Assembly (NCBI GenBank): GCA_034509735.1
Contig: JACGWO010000012.1
Span: forward strand, 3,038,001-3,102,000
Source: Sesamum alatum
Taxonomy: Eukaryota; Streptophyta; Magnoliopsida; Lamiales; Pedaliaceae
Length of the DNA stretch: 64,000 nt
Reading direction: 5' to 3'
This document shows, piece after piece, positions 33,661 through 46,439 of this stretch (the first letter of the stretch is position 1; each line of letters opens with the position of its first letter). The position numbers and the translations under genes are program-made. Under the pieces are notes generated by a model, which was given only the letters and a program-made list of their open reading frames with translations, searched no databases and was not told the origin of the DNA.

Positions 33661-36590
33661 TGTATGTTTTTTTATATATTTTTTGATCGATTTTTATATA
33701 TGTTAATTGTTCGGCTACTTCTTTCTATAACAAAACCTTGAAGCTTAATATTTAATATAAGTTATGGGTTGGTTTGTGATAAAAAAAAAATGGTAAAATG
33801 ACTTTATAATGAGAACTCATATATAAAATAAGGAAAAATATTGATCATAAGGAAAATGAAAAAAACAAACTTAATGTATATATCACATAATTCATGAACT
33901 CAATAAATATATTAATAATAAAAAATAATAAAAGCAACCAAAAGTTGAATATTCACCAATAAGAAGTATATGTAAATTTGATTGCATAAAGCCAATAAAT
34001 AATCGAAATAAGTATGTTCGTAAATATAAATAAATAAAAACATTATATCAAGCATAAACTAATTCATAATGAAAAATATTAAAAATTAAGCAACTAAATG
34101 GGTCCTTTCTTATTTAATAAGTTAACTTTATTCGAACTTTCGATCATAAGTAGATAGATAGGAAGTTTGCATCCAATCTTTTTCTTTAACAAAGTTCATA
34201 TTTTCTTTTATTATAAACCAATTGTACGTGTATATCACATAATTCATAAAATCAAAAAAATAAAAAATTGATAGCAATAGGGAACAAAATTCTATTGTTT
34301 ATGGATGTTCAACATCAATTAAGAATCTCGTAACTTTTAAATAGTAAAATTGTGAATTTAGAAATATAAACATTTTGATTAAGGATTAGTTCACAAAAAT
34401 TTATGAATTGAAAATCTAGAGTTCATTTTTCACAAATTGTGTATTAAAGAGTGAAACATATAATTGGTTTAGAATATATATATATATATAAAGATTAAAT
34501 TATTATGAGAACAAAATTATATAATTGGTTTAGAATATAGATATATATATAGAGAGAGAGAGAAGACTGAATTCATATTTGTTTATGCTATCGCAAGTGA
34601 AAAAGTTGTTAGAATTTATAAAATGAAAAAAGACATTGGTCATAAGGGAAAAAAATGTATATATGACATATCACATAATTCATGAACTCAATTACAAAAA
34701 ATAATTAATTGAAAATAAAAAATAAAGAAACAACAACACCAAATGCTTTATAAAAAATGGTACATGTAAAGTCCAATCTCTTTTGCCAAAAACTATCAAT
34801 AAAAATAATCAAACTAATAAAATAAAAAAATGATAATTAACAAAAATATTCATGTATTTGATGAACTCATGAAATAAATTAATTGATAATAAAAAAATAA
34901 AAACAACAAAAGATACATATCTTGGATTTCTTATTTTATGAATTTTTCCAACTTTCACTTCTGAGTAGATAGGTAGAGAGTTTACTTTCAGTATTTATCA
35001 TACACCTAAATTATGCTACAAAATGTATAAATTATGCTATAATTTACAAATATTATGAATATAGTAATAGTACATGACACTATATATAAAGAAAAATTGA
35101 AAACAATACTTAAGATATATAAGGAATTGAATTAACCTCTGCATTTATTATTAATTTAATACATATGTACAAAATTTTAAGTTAAATTAAAATATATAAA
35201 AGAAGAAAATAAAATTCAAACAACCATGTGTAGATTTTTTTTTTCTAAAAAAAGAGCTTGAATTACTCGCACATGAAAATACATATATTTTCATGTAAAT
35301 TTAAAGATTTACAAAGAATATGATCCTATTAGATAGTTCGAGAAACCAATCACATAAAAGTTAAAATTAGATCATTCTTCTCATCTTGTAAAACAACCAA
35401 ACAAATGAAAAAAAGTAAAATCAGAAAAAGAACAAAAAAGTTTAACGGATGAAGTTATAATTTATAAAAAAAAATGGTGTATAAAATGATACGAAAAGAT
35501 AAGTATTAATATAAATAAAAATTAAATGCCAGATTAAGCAGAATCATACAAATAAATGTCAAACAAAATATATGGCTATTAGCAGTAAATAAATTTGATC
35601 CTTCTTGTACAAAAAAAACAAAAAAAAAAAAGTTAATAAAACATGAAAAAGAACAACGAATAAACTATCAAATAAAAATTTAATGGATGAAACTACAAAA
35701 TCTAGGAATGATGTATAAAAAGATAAAAAGGGCGAAATGTTTAAAAATAATAACTAAATGCGGATTAAGTAGAATCATACAAAAAGAAAAATCAAGAAGG
35801 ACATTATGCAAATCGAAACAATGAAACTATGCAAATAAAAATTAAATGAGTGAACACAACTAAATCACAGAAATAATTAAAGAAAATATAAATTTAAAAA
35901 ATGTAATGAAAAGTAAAGAAATTACTCAAAACCAATATGAAAGTAAATTTAGAGCACATGATAATAGACAATTGAAGTATTACAAAATTTTTATTGCCAA
36001 AATAAAACTTTGACAAATGAATAATACGTGTGAATGTAAACTGTAAAGAAATAAACCATTAATCAAAATAATAAATTGGTGGGATATATTACTCTAAAAT
36101 TTGAACACAAAGAACATCAAAAGAGAAAAAAATAACATATAAAAAGGAAGTTTCTAATAATAAAAAGATGAAGTAGAATAATAAAAAAGAAAAAGACAAA
36201 ATGTGATGATCATCATATGCAAAATCAATTTGCTACTATATTGAAAGAAAAATAATATAAAAGTTATATAGCTGGCCAATATGCATCTTGATAAAAAACA
36301 TCCATTCAAGCATTCAGAGGGGTTGAGCTTGAGCACAACAACAAATGATTCGTAGTGCATAATGGATTCTTCAACTTTTTTGATAATCCAAAATTTTAAC
36401 TGATGTTTATATTTATATTTGACGTGATTTTAAGTGTTTGAATTGAATGCAATTCTAAGAGGAAGTACTATTCGTATATCTACATGAGAGTTTTCCTATT
36501 TTCATGCTAAAATTTTGGGATTTAATTTGTTAAGTGTTTTTTTTTTTAAAAAAAGAAACTAAAATTCCAATTAAAATTAAACCAACCAAT
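33661..36590. other. Very AT-rich non-coding sequence with repeat copies
   Basis: No gene is seen. The region contains (TA)n and (GA)n runs near 34475-34565 and, from about 35100, a diverged copy of repeat family B (see 36697 and 53011), including a ~240-bp tandem piece at 35440-35800 (landmarks taatggatgaaactac, agattaagcagaatcatac). Confidence 0.55.
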
Positions 36591-37571
36591 TAGAATTTTT
36601 CTTAGTAATTCAAAAATTCAAAATTCTAAGAATTCAGAATTTGGTCAAAATTGACTTAATGTGGTCAACTATCATTTTGCTATATATATAGAGATACTAG
36701 CGTACAATCCGTGCTATGCATGGTTATATAGTTTTTTCTTTTTTTTTAAATATTAAATATTTTTTTTATAATATATTGCTTAATAAAGGAATCTTTTTCA
36801 TAAAATAGAACTTTTCATTTTTAATAGGTAAAATATAGTAGTTTTGAATTTTTAATCTTTTTTATATTTTGCTATTAGTACAATATATTTTACTAACCAA
36901 AATTTGTATTTTATGAGGATTACTTCAAATAACTATGACATTATGTTGACTATATAGATCGCTGTTTTTTTTTTTCTTAATCAAATATCCAACTCTAAGA
37001 AAAATATAAAAAATAAAGAATTAGTTAAATGTATTTTTTATTATAATTTATCTTCCATCAAAATATTAAAGTAAGTTATAAATCTAAAATGATCTCGAAT
37101 TGTAAAAAATAAAATAAAATATAAAGCAAGAATAGAAACTTACTTTTAATAAGTCATAAAAAAAAAGAAAGGTGGACGATAAAATAAAATAATTTTAAAT
37201 TCTAAATATCATTTCATCAATTTGAATAAGAAAAAAAATAAGGAGTAAGTTATCATGAAATGAGAAAATAAAATGAGTACAAATAAAAATAAAATAGCTA
37301 CATTCAATTAAATCATAAATATAACAACATTATCATTGGTATGAAAGAAAAAAAAAACTTTAATCGGTATAAAATAAGATTTTCTCGAATAAGATTTTGT
37401 TAAAAAGGCGCTCGAATTACACACACATAAAAATACATATATTTACATGTAAAGGTAAAAAATTAGATAATCTTAGATTTAGCTTATCATATTTAAATAG
37501 TTCGAGAAACAAATTATATGTAAATTAAAATTTGGTGATTCCTTCCATTTTGTAAAACATAATCCGAAGGC

Positions 37572-37572
37572 A

Positions 37573-37652
<80 letters not shown>
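37572..37652. repeat. (TAA)n microsatellite, about 27 units
   Basis: Uninterrupted aat/taa trinucleotides for about 80 bp. On the complement this creates a meaningless poly-leucine frame. Confidence 0.95.
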
Positions 37653-37654
<2 letters not shown>

Positions 37655-37678
37655 TACAAAAGAACAAAAAAATTAAAC

Positions 37679-38290
37679 TATAAAATAAAAATTTAATAGA
37701 TGAAATTATAATATATAAAAAGAAATAGGTGTATAAAAAGATAAAAAAGGGTAAATATCTAAATACATATAAAAATTAATGTCAAATGAAATAGAATCTC
37801 AAATAAATACTAAATAAAATATGTACCTATTAGCACCGAAAGAATTGATTGCTTTTTGTTGAAAAACAAAAATAAAGTAGAAAAGAAGTTTGAAAAAGAA
37901 CAAAAAAGTTCAACTATAAAATAAAATTTTAATGGCTGAAACTATAATATATAAAAAAAAGAGTCTACAAAAAATACAAAGGTGTAAATATATTTTTAAC
38001 AGAAAAAAAAAGTAAATGGTAGTTTGAGTAGAATTATACAAATAAATATTAAATAAAATATGTACCTATTAGCTCTAAATGAATTCGTTCCTTATTGTTG
38101 AAAATCAAAAACAAAATAGATAAGAAATTTGAAAAAGAACACAAAAAAAAACCTATAAAATAAAAATTTAGTGGATGAAACTACAATATATAAAACAGAA
38201 ACAATGTATAAAAAAATAAAAGAGAGAAATATTTAAACAGAAATAAAAAGTAAATTATAGTTTGAGTAGAATTATACAAATAAAATAATA
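37679..38290. repeat. Tandem repeat, ~237-bp unit, about 2.6 copies
   Basis: The landmark ctataaaataaaa(t)tttaatgg recurs at about 37679, 37916 and 38154, with further shared blocks (aatatgtacctattagc, gaaaaagaacaaaaaa). Related units occur at 35440-35800 and just before 54212. Confidence 0.7.
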
Positions 38291-39054
38291 ATATAATGGA
38301 TGTAATTATAATATATACATAGACTAAATAATTTTAAAAATGAAATATGTACTTATTAACATTAAAGAAATTAATTCTTTCTTGTAAACAAAATCAAGCA
38401 CTCACTATATAAATCTTAAAATAAAATCCAAAACAAAAATAAGTACTAAAACTTAATAAAGATAAAATAAGAAAAGGATAGAGATTGTTAATTTTTTAAG
38501 TATCATGAAAAATAATATATAAAAAATAAGATAATCATGATAAAAGTAAACACCGGTTAGCTATAGCGTATGAGTGTAAAAACAAATAAATATTGAAATT
38601 TAACATACATAAACATATGAGTAACTGATAGAATTTATTAATTGCATAACTTCAAAGATTATGAAATAAAAAATAAATAAAATAATATTATGAAAAGTGT
38701 AAGACATCACTTCATACACAATGAAAAGAAGTATACAAAGTGTTAAATTTGAAATCGTTTAATGGAGAACGAAAAATTGATAATATTGAGTCTATCTAAT
38801 AAATGAAGAGATGCAAAGTACACTTTGTTCTATTTAAATACAAATATGGTGGAGACCACTATCTTATTTTTGTTTGGATACACACAAATAATTTATCTTT
38901 TAAGATTTTGATTTGGTTTGGATATAAGTGTTAATAAATAAAGATTAATAACAAAAATAAACTCAATTGAGATAAATACATCTTGAATTAATATCAATTA
39001 AAACTTAATCTTAACATATAAAATCATTTAAGATAAAAATAAATTAAATTAGTA

Positions 39055-39475
39055 TTTTAACCTTGGAGATAATTCTCGAATAATCACAACTAAAGATTTA
39101 ATATATTTAAAACAGATGATAATTCAAATAAATAAGAATTTTTTCTTGTCAATTAAAACATTCAATTATAATCTTGGAGATAAAATTTCAGATAAATACA
39201 AAATAAATATCTAGTATATTTAAAATAGGTGATGTTTCTAACCGGTTTTTTCTTAAAATTTTTAAAATTTAATTATAATATTGAAAATAAAATTTTAGAT
39301 AAATACAAAATAAATATTTAAGATATTTAAAATAAACAATATTTCTAACCAATAAGATTTTTTTTACTATTAAAAAAATCAATTATAATCCTAGAGATAA
39401 GATTTTGGATAAATACAAAGTAAATATTTAATAAAGATAATTGGATAATATTTTTAACCAATTAAATTTTTCTTA
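39055..39475. repeat. Tandem repeat, ~108-bp unit, four diverged copies
   Basis: Landmarks cttggagata / ttgaaaataa / ctagagataa at about 39062, 39173, 39280 and 39391 are each followed by ataaatacaaaataaatat and a tctaaccaatta-type run. The flanking motif cttagtaattaaaaaattc also occurs at 36600-36650. Confidence 0.7.
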
Positions 39476-39539
39476 GTAATTAAAAAATTCAAAATTCTAA
39501 GAATTGAGAATTGAGTCAAAATTAATTCAATTATAGTCA

Positions 39540-40140
39540 TGAACCCCGTGCTATGCACCAAAAGTTATAAATTTTTGTGTATTTTCATAATTTTAAATTA
39601 CATAATGGTATGTCATATTTTAATAACTGTCTTACTATATGCTATAGTGCAAAACTATTTATACAAAATTCAATATTAAATTCTTTAGTAAGTTTATTTA
39701 CGAAATATTTTAAAAATAATAATAGAATATTATAATAGTTTTACACATTGAGAAAAGTTATCTTATAAGATTCAAATGCAATATATATTTTATTATTCAA
39801 TTAATATGCTTTTAGTAAAATAAAAATATTAGTATTAAAATACATTATGTTAAAGTTATTATCATATTACCCTGTGATATAAATTTTCACAAAAGGATAT
39901 GATTTAAATTAAGTGATCCTTTAATAAAGTTTCTCAAAGTAATAATAAAAAAGTATTAGTAACACTGAGAAAAATTAACAATGTCTTAAACTAATGGTAA
40001 TAAACATATATAATTCTAAATTATATGCTAATAATACAAATACACAATAAAAAATTGTAAGTGTACAACATAATATATATATAATTGAAAAAATTTAGTA
40101 GTTGGATTCATGCCCATTAATTATCATAATATATATATAT
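39540..40140 (-). repeat. Helitron-like repeat family A, third copy
   Basis: This shares the order of blocks with 28831-29340 and 29820-30310 (tagtgttttcataa..., aatggtatgtcatattttaat, ttaccctgtgatataaa). The terminal hairpin ccgtgctatgcacc is partly preserved while CTAG is lost. Identity is lower than between the two tandem copies. Confidence 0.6.
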
Positions 40141-40166
40141 ATATATACTTCTTTTTAGTTTGAAAT

Positions 40167-40825
40167 TGTTGACATCAAAATATTTTGTGATAAATTATTA
40201 ATTGAAGTCCAAATAAATTAGCAATACTTCGGTTCCAAAATAGAAGATCATAATAGATTTGGGCTTCTCTATTTTCAAGATAATAAATTCATAAGCCCAT
40301 ACCAATGTGGGTCTTATTTTGATCAATCAGAATAAATATAGATTTATTTCTTTTACTTTGGATTGACTTAATTGGGCTAGATAAATATTCAAATACAGTC
40401 AGGAGACAAATTCATGTCAAATGAGCCAAAGCCCAATGGAAGTAAGCCCAAGCTACCTAAGCCCTATTCACGCCTATAAAAAGGATTCTTCACCTCACAC
40501 AATTCATTATATACGACATAACAAATCCACAACCAGAGCAAGTCCAACGCTTTCTGCCATGACAATGTTCTGTAACCGCAAGGCTTTGATATTATATTAC
40601 AAGGTAGCACGTGATTGCCTTCTACAAGTAAGGAGAAGATTGCATCTGATTCAAGAACAAAACTCAGCCCTTGAATCCACATCCATAGAGAAGAATTAGG
40701 GGTTATTTTGAATTCAAAGATTGTAACCACTTTTATTTAAATCAATAATCTCATTTGTCCGTATTATTTCTTATCTTGTAATTACTTTTTGCATGCACTG
40801 AATTTTATGTGAAGAAATTTTTAGC
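40167..40825 (+). mobile_element. LTR of a Ty3/gypsy retrotransposon (5' LTR remnant)
   Basis: A TG start near 40167, TATA box at 40475, T-rich 3' part and a downstream sequence gcacgcccaatgagacaat match the usual layout at the LTR/leader border of plant gypsy elements. A gag frame follows at 40932. Both ends are approximate and no 3' LTR is seen in the window. Confidence 0.55.
40475..40482 (+). promoter_or_regulatory. TATA box in the LTR
   Basis: cctaTAAAAAgg lies in the middle of the LTR. A transcript would start near 40505 and read into gag. Confidence 0.5.
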
Positions 40826-40931
40826 ACGCCCAATGAGACAATCTTTGTCCCTCATCCCTTTCTCCTACATCAGAATTTAAAAAATCACTTCCAAGCATTC
40901 GATGGCACCAAAAAGAACCAAGTTGACATGA

Positions 40932-41747
40932 ATGAGAAGAACGTCATTGACGTCACTACACCGGTCAATCCTTCATAGGGGAAAGATCATGGAAATCATC
41001 CCTTTAAACAATTCGAACTCGCCAAGCCCCACCAAGATCAACTTGAACTCTACTCCTTTTTCCACTCTCCCCACCATGATGACTGAGGCCACGACGATGG
41101 AGGAACAAGTTGCTCAAATAGCCCAAGCAATAGCTGGCCTCCAAAAGATTGTGGAAGACAAAGACCTTCAAATTGCTCAGTTGATGAACAAACTTGAGCC
41201 TACAAATGTTGGAGCATCAAGCCACAATCACTCATCCTCTTCCAAACATGTTGGAAAAGAGAAGCAAATAGAAGAAGAGCTACCAAAGCAAGAGCCTATC
41301 TAGAAGTCTAGTCATTCCGCGACCTCTGTTGTTGTGTTGTCCGTCCAACTACTGCAGGAGATGATCGCCAATACCATCAAATCCTAATATGGTGGATCTG
41401 TACAAAACTCGCTTGTGTACTCAAAGCGATACAACAAGCGAGTTGACACATGAGAATGCAGATGGCTACCAATGGCCAAAACTGCAATAGTTCGATGGAA
41501 AAGGCAACCAAAAGCACCATATTACCCACTTCATCGAACCAATGTCGGTACCGATGGCAACCTCCTAGTTAAGCAATTTGTTTGGTCCCTGAATGGTAAT
41601 GCTTATGTGGACTTATAACCCGAGTTAATTGAAAGTTGGGACGAGATGGAGAGCGAAGTCCTCAACAGTTAACACTTGATGCATGGTGAGCATGATTGAA
41701 CTCACCAAGGAAAGATGAGTCAGTTGTCAACTAAATCAACAGTTAGT
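40932..41747 (+). pseudogene. Ty3/gypsy gag, 5' part, interrupted by CACTA-2
   Basis: The open part (40932-41303) contains a coiled-coil-like stretch (EEQVAQIAQAIAGLQKIVED) and a Ser/His-rich linker. Beyond it, broken frames continue with typical retrotransposon gag wording (KQFVWSLNGNAYVDL, ESWDEMESE) to the CACTA-2 insertion point. Stops and small shifts make it non-functional. Gag would form the virus-like particle. The remainder resumes at 51864. Confidence 0.75.
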
Positions 41748-41769
41748 GTACACTACAAAAAAATACGGG

Positions 41770-42400
41770 AATTGGAACGGATATAGTCGACCGTTCCAAT
41801 GACCGTTCCAAATAGGAACGGTAAGTGGAACTGTTGTGGAACGGGAAACCATTGATGACGTCACTTTTGACTTAATGGGTGTACAAACGAATAGGAACGG
41901 CACGACCGTTCCTATATATGTGCCAACATATGTGTGCCAATATGTAAATCTATTACCGTTCCTAAAAAGGATTTGGAACCCATGTCTGAAAGTTGGAACA
42001 GTTTCGCCACCTGGAACAATGACCGTTCCTTTATGTGTTCAAAACACCGGTTCTATTTGGACCGGTTGCTTGACTGTTCCAATATGTAGTGCTATATGAG
42101 GCCCTTTTACGCCATGAGCAAAAATGTAATGCAATGACCGTTCCAAATTGTGGGTATATAGGAAATGCAATATTGTTACAATTACTATTCCCAATTGTGC
42201 TCTAAGTAGGAACGGTCGTGATCGACGCGTGCCACATACTGTTCCTAATATGTCCTAACGGCTATATTACTACGGTAAGATTGCCGTTTCTATAACCGTG
42301 CCTGAGACCGTTCCTAAAGCTGGAGCAACAGCTATACTTCAACGGCTAGTTTTGTGTTCCAAATAATATTCCAATACCCGTTCCAATATTTTCTCTATAT
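41770..42400. promoter_or_regulatory. 5' subterminal GGAACGGT region of CACTA-2
   Basis: Roughly a dozen copies of GGAACGGT / ACCGTTCC in both orientations. The TnpA-site role is inferred from En/Spm. The presumed transposase promoter and leader (to 42541) follow. Confidence 0.7.
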
Positions 42401-42644
42401 ATGTCCCCCTTCTTTTTCATTCTTCTTATAATTATTCTCCAACTCATTTTGTTGTAACTCCCCCTGTTGATTCTTTATACGGAAAATCGAACATATCAAT
42501 TACTTGAGTGAATTTTGCATTGATATAGGTGTTTTGCTCAGGTAAGTATGCAAAATTCTGTAATTTTTAGTTATATATATATAATACTCTCGTCATTTAA
42601 TTACGTACTGTTGTGAATTATATATATTATACGTAGGACCAATC

Positions 42645-45600
42645 ATGTTAAGACAGTTAAGAAAATGGATGTATGATCGAGATGTCCTGGGTGTGACGCC
42701 GAAGTTTGAGGACAGTGTTACAACATTTTTAGAATGGGCTCAGTCTCAGCGTGCATATATGGACGAGGATAAGATTAAGTGTCCCTGCCGGAAGTGCAAG
42801 AACGAACGGTTCAAAACACCAAACGAGGTAAATTTTGATTTGTATATGAAAGGGTTTATGCCAGAGTATTATAATTGGACTTCGCATGGTGAGGAGAGGG
42901 TACAGGAATACTTTGAAGCATTGACAGCGCCCCCTGTGCAGTAGCAGCAAACGCCACCCGTTCAGCAGGAGGGTAGTTCGCATTGGGGTGATGCGGCTCA
43001 AATGGATTAGGCACAGAGGATGGTATTAGATGCCGCCGGGCCGTCTTTCTGGGGGCCGTCTTCGTACAACCAGGAGGGACCGACTGATGATGGTACTTGG
43101 TATTGTCCATCTGATGTGGGTCCTAGTTCATATTACGATTCGAGGCCCTATGATTATGTGTCTGGCTTGTCAGACCATTTTTTTGATGTAGTTCATGCTG
43201 CGGACCAACCATTGTGGAACGGCTGCGCCACCTCTCAGTTGGCGTCAATTGCCTCTTTGGTGAATATCAAGGCCGAAGGGGTTTTTTTCGAGCATACATA
43301 TGATCAGTTATGCCAGTGGGGTGATATTGTAATGCCCTGCGATCACACTTTCCCCGCCGATTATTACAATATGAAGAAATTGATAAGAGAATTGAGTTTA
43401 CCAGTTCAAGAGATTGATGCTTGCAAAAACGGTTGCATGTTGTACTGGAAGGACGATATTGATTTGGAATATTGCAAGTTCTGTGGAGACGCTAGGTACA
43501 AGCCCACCAGGGACAGAAACCCTAAATGCAAGAAGTCCCTGTATGCCATTCTTAGGTATCTACCGCTTACCCCTCGGCTGCAGAGGTTGTATGCGTCGGA
43601 GGCCACAACAGAGCATATGACTTGACATGCAAGCCATCAAACGAAGGAAGGATCCATGTGTCATCCGTCCGATACAGAGGCTTGGAAGCATTTTGACCGG
43701 ACGTATCCTGATTTTGCAGCTGAGCCTCATAATGTTAGACTTGGGTTGTGCACGTATGGGTTTGCACCGCACGTCTAGTATGGTAAAACTTACTCATGTT
43801 GGCCCGTGATACTTACACCGTACAATCTCCCACCGGGAATGTGCATGAAGTCTGATTTTATGTTCCTAACAATGGTGATCCCTGGCCCATCGAATCCGAA
43901 ACGTCTTATCGATGTCTACTTGGAGCCGTTGATCGAGGAGTTGCAGAATTTATGGTATGTGGGTGTACGTACGCACGAGACTACGACAAACCAGGAATTC
44001 ATGATGCATGCCGCATTGATGTGGACAGTGAATGACTTTCCTGCTTATGGGATGGCGTCTGGATGGAGTACCGCTGGTGTTATAGGGTGTCCAGTTTGTA
44101 TGGAGGACACACGGGCATTCTATTTATAGCACGATCGGAAGGCATGCTATTTTGACTGCCACAGGCAGTTCCTACCACTGGATCATCCTTATCGCAGGAA
44201 CAAGAAAGCCTTCACTAAAAATCGAATGGAGAGGAAGGTTGCACGTCCGAGGCTGACTGGAGAACAGATCTGAACCCGTGTCGATGCATTTAGTGTGGCA
44301 GTCGAACAACCGTTGAGTGAACCAGAAGGCTATGGTGTCGACCATAAGCGGACGAAGAAAAGCATCTTCTGGGAGCTTGAATACTGGGGGGCACATCTGA
44401 TACGACACAATCTTGATGTCATGCCTATTGAGAAGAATGTGTTCGATAATATATTCAATATTGTGACGGACATCAAGGGAAAAACAAAGGACAATCTGAA
44501 TGAACAGAAGGATCTCAAGATCATATGTAATCAAACGGAGCTTGAGGTGGATGAAAGGAGACCGAACGTGATGCCCAAGGCGGTACATACACTGACGAAG
44601 GAGCAAAAGAAGAAGATATATGAGTGGATTAGTTGTCTTAGGTTTCCTGATGGGTATGCCTCTAACTTGGCTTGTTGCGTCGACATTAAGGAGTTAAGGA
44701 TGCACGACATGAAGAGCTATGATTGTCATGTATTCATGCAGAAGTTGATTCTGGTTTCCTTTCGTGAAATGCTTCTAGAGCACGTATGGGAGGCCTTGAC
44801 TAAAGTGAGCCTTCTATTCCAGATACTATGCTCAACAACACTAGATGTGGCCAAGGTAGAAGAGTTGGAAGATAGTGTAGCTGTCATCCTGTGCAACCTC
44901 GAGAAAATATTTCCTCCTTCTTTTTTTGACTCAGTGGAGCATCTAATTGTTCACCTTCCATATGAGGCACGCATTGGGGGGCCCGTGCAATACAGGTGGA
45001 TGTACTCATTTGAGAGATAATTAATTAACTACTGTTAAATATATTATTTTTAAGTAGCAATTAATTTGCATTTTAATAAATACTCGTATGAATAGATTCC
45101 TACGCGATTTGAAGAAAAATGTGAAAAACAAAGCACACGTCGAGGCATCAATCGTAGAGGCTTATATTGTCGAAGAAATCAGGCTTTTCTCCTCTCACTA
45201 CTTCGAACCGCACATTCTCTGCAAGCGAACCAGACCTGGTCGGAACGATGATCTCACGAGCAACGACAATCGAATAGTACGGTCCATTTTCAATTACCTG
45301 GGCCGAGCAAGTGGAGCCTCAAAGAAGAGATGGCTGAGCGGTGAGGAACTTCATGTTATCGAGACATACGTCTTGTGTAATTGTGAAGTAGTCGCACCAT
45401 ACTACGAGTAAGTGTCTTATACAAACGTAATTATCTCAAGCCTTCATTTCAATTTCAACTACATGTATATTTATAACTATCAGTTTTACTGTAACAGGTC
45501 ATTCTTGAATGAACTTTTCGAGCAACACAATTCGGAGGACCCAATAATTGATCAACTAGTGGTAACACAATTCAAGGATTGGTTCAAGCGTCGTGTAAGT

Positions 45601-46369
45601 GTTCTCGTTTTCTTGTAATTGCGATCTGCTCATTAATTTGTAATCAATCATTTCAATTGCTATATGATAAATTGCAGGTGGAACCCGAATTGAATCACAC
45701 AAACAACGAATTTTTGAAGTTGCATTATTAGGGCGCTACAGCAGAAGTGACGACATACCTGTCTTACTTTATCAATGACTTCAATTTCCACACTGAACAT
45801 CACAATATCGAGAAGTCAACAATGAATTGTGGTGTTTGTGTGAAAAGCTCATCATATGCAGACACGGATTCTGACTTCTACGGAATATTGGAAGAGATAA
45901 TTCAGCTAGATTACCCACTATTTCCAAACATGCACATTGTACTGTTTAATTGTCGTTGGGTCGATCCGGTCAGAGGCATGAAGATACACCTTTGTTATCA
46001 CATCGTTGATGTCAACTTCAAAAAGCTCTACCAAAAGAATGAACCATTCATACTGGCTCAACAAGTAGTATAAGTCTACTACGCGGATTACTCGAGCATG
46101 AAGAGAGAAAAAGTCGACTGGGAAGTTATTTGCAAAATCAAGGCTCGAAGAGTAATCGTGACTCGCGATAGACCGATGTCGCCTATCAGATGGATGTAGT
46201 TATACCTAATCCCGATGTTGTAATAGATAACCAAACGATTAAACTGCATGACCCAACGGGAATACAATTGGTCGTTGATCATGGAGCAGGGACATCGCGC
46301 TCGCCAGACAGTGAATCCGAAGATGAAGATAGCTTTGACGAGTCTGAGTCCGATGAAGAGACTTATTGA
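42645..46369 (+). pseudogene. TnpD-like CACTA transposase (Transposase_21), stops only
   Basis: After a 5' untranslated intron (gtaagt 42542 to ag 42636), ATG 42645 opens one frame running 792 codons to 45020 with six in-frame stops (42942, 43008, 43623, 43776, 44127, 44271) and no frameshift. Domains in order: transposase-associated (CPCRKCKNE), Transposase_21 (DVYLEPLIEELQNLW, CPVCMEDTRAF), DUF4218 (HDMKSYDCHVFMQ, HLIVHLPYEARIGGPV), then after introns at 45017-45095, 45409-45498 and 45595-45677 a DUF4216-like part (YPLFPNMHIVLFNCRWVDP, VDVNFKKLY) and an acidic tail ending 46369. The first intron's donor reads AT where GT is expected. Two further stops fall in the C-terminal exons (near 45729 and 46071). 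Confidence 0.88.
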
Positions 46370-46439
46370 ATTTTCTGAAATTTTTTTATAAACCTTATTG
46401 TAAAAATTTTATTAGATATATGTATTTTTATTATTTTAA

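Larger units (their letters stand above)
36697..38490 (-). repeat. Helitron-like AT-rich repeat, family B copy 1
   Basis: On the minus strand it ends with a hairpin (ccgtgc tat gcatgg, one G-T pair, plus 36709-36723) and CTAG (36697-36700) followed by T. Its body matches 53011-54212 (for example taataggtaaaatatagtag, agatagttcgagaaac-type runs, ttccattttgtaaaacat). No open frame is present. The 5' limit is approximate. Confidence 0.5.

Noticed and set aside
37479..37667. Minus-strand frame with a long leucine run
   Set aside because: It is the complement of the (TAA)n microsatellite and carries no real coding signal.
40421..40699. Plus-strand 92-codon frame within the LTR
   Set aside because: It spans the LTR TATA box and leader, so it is unlikely to be translated.
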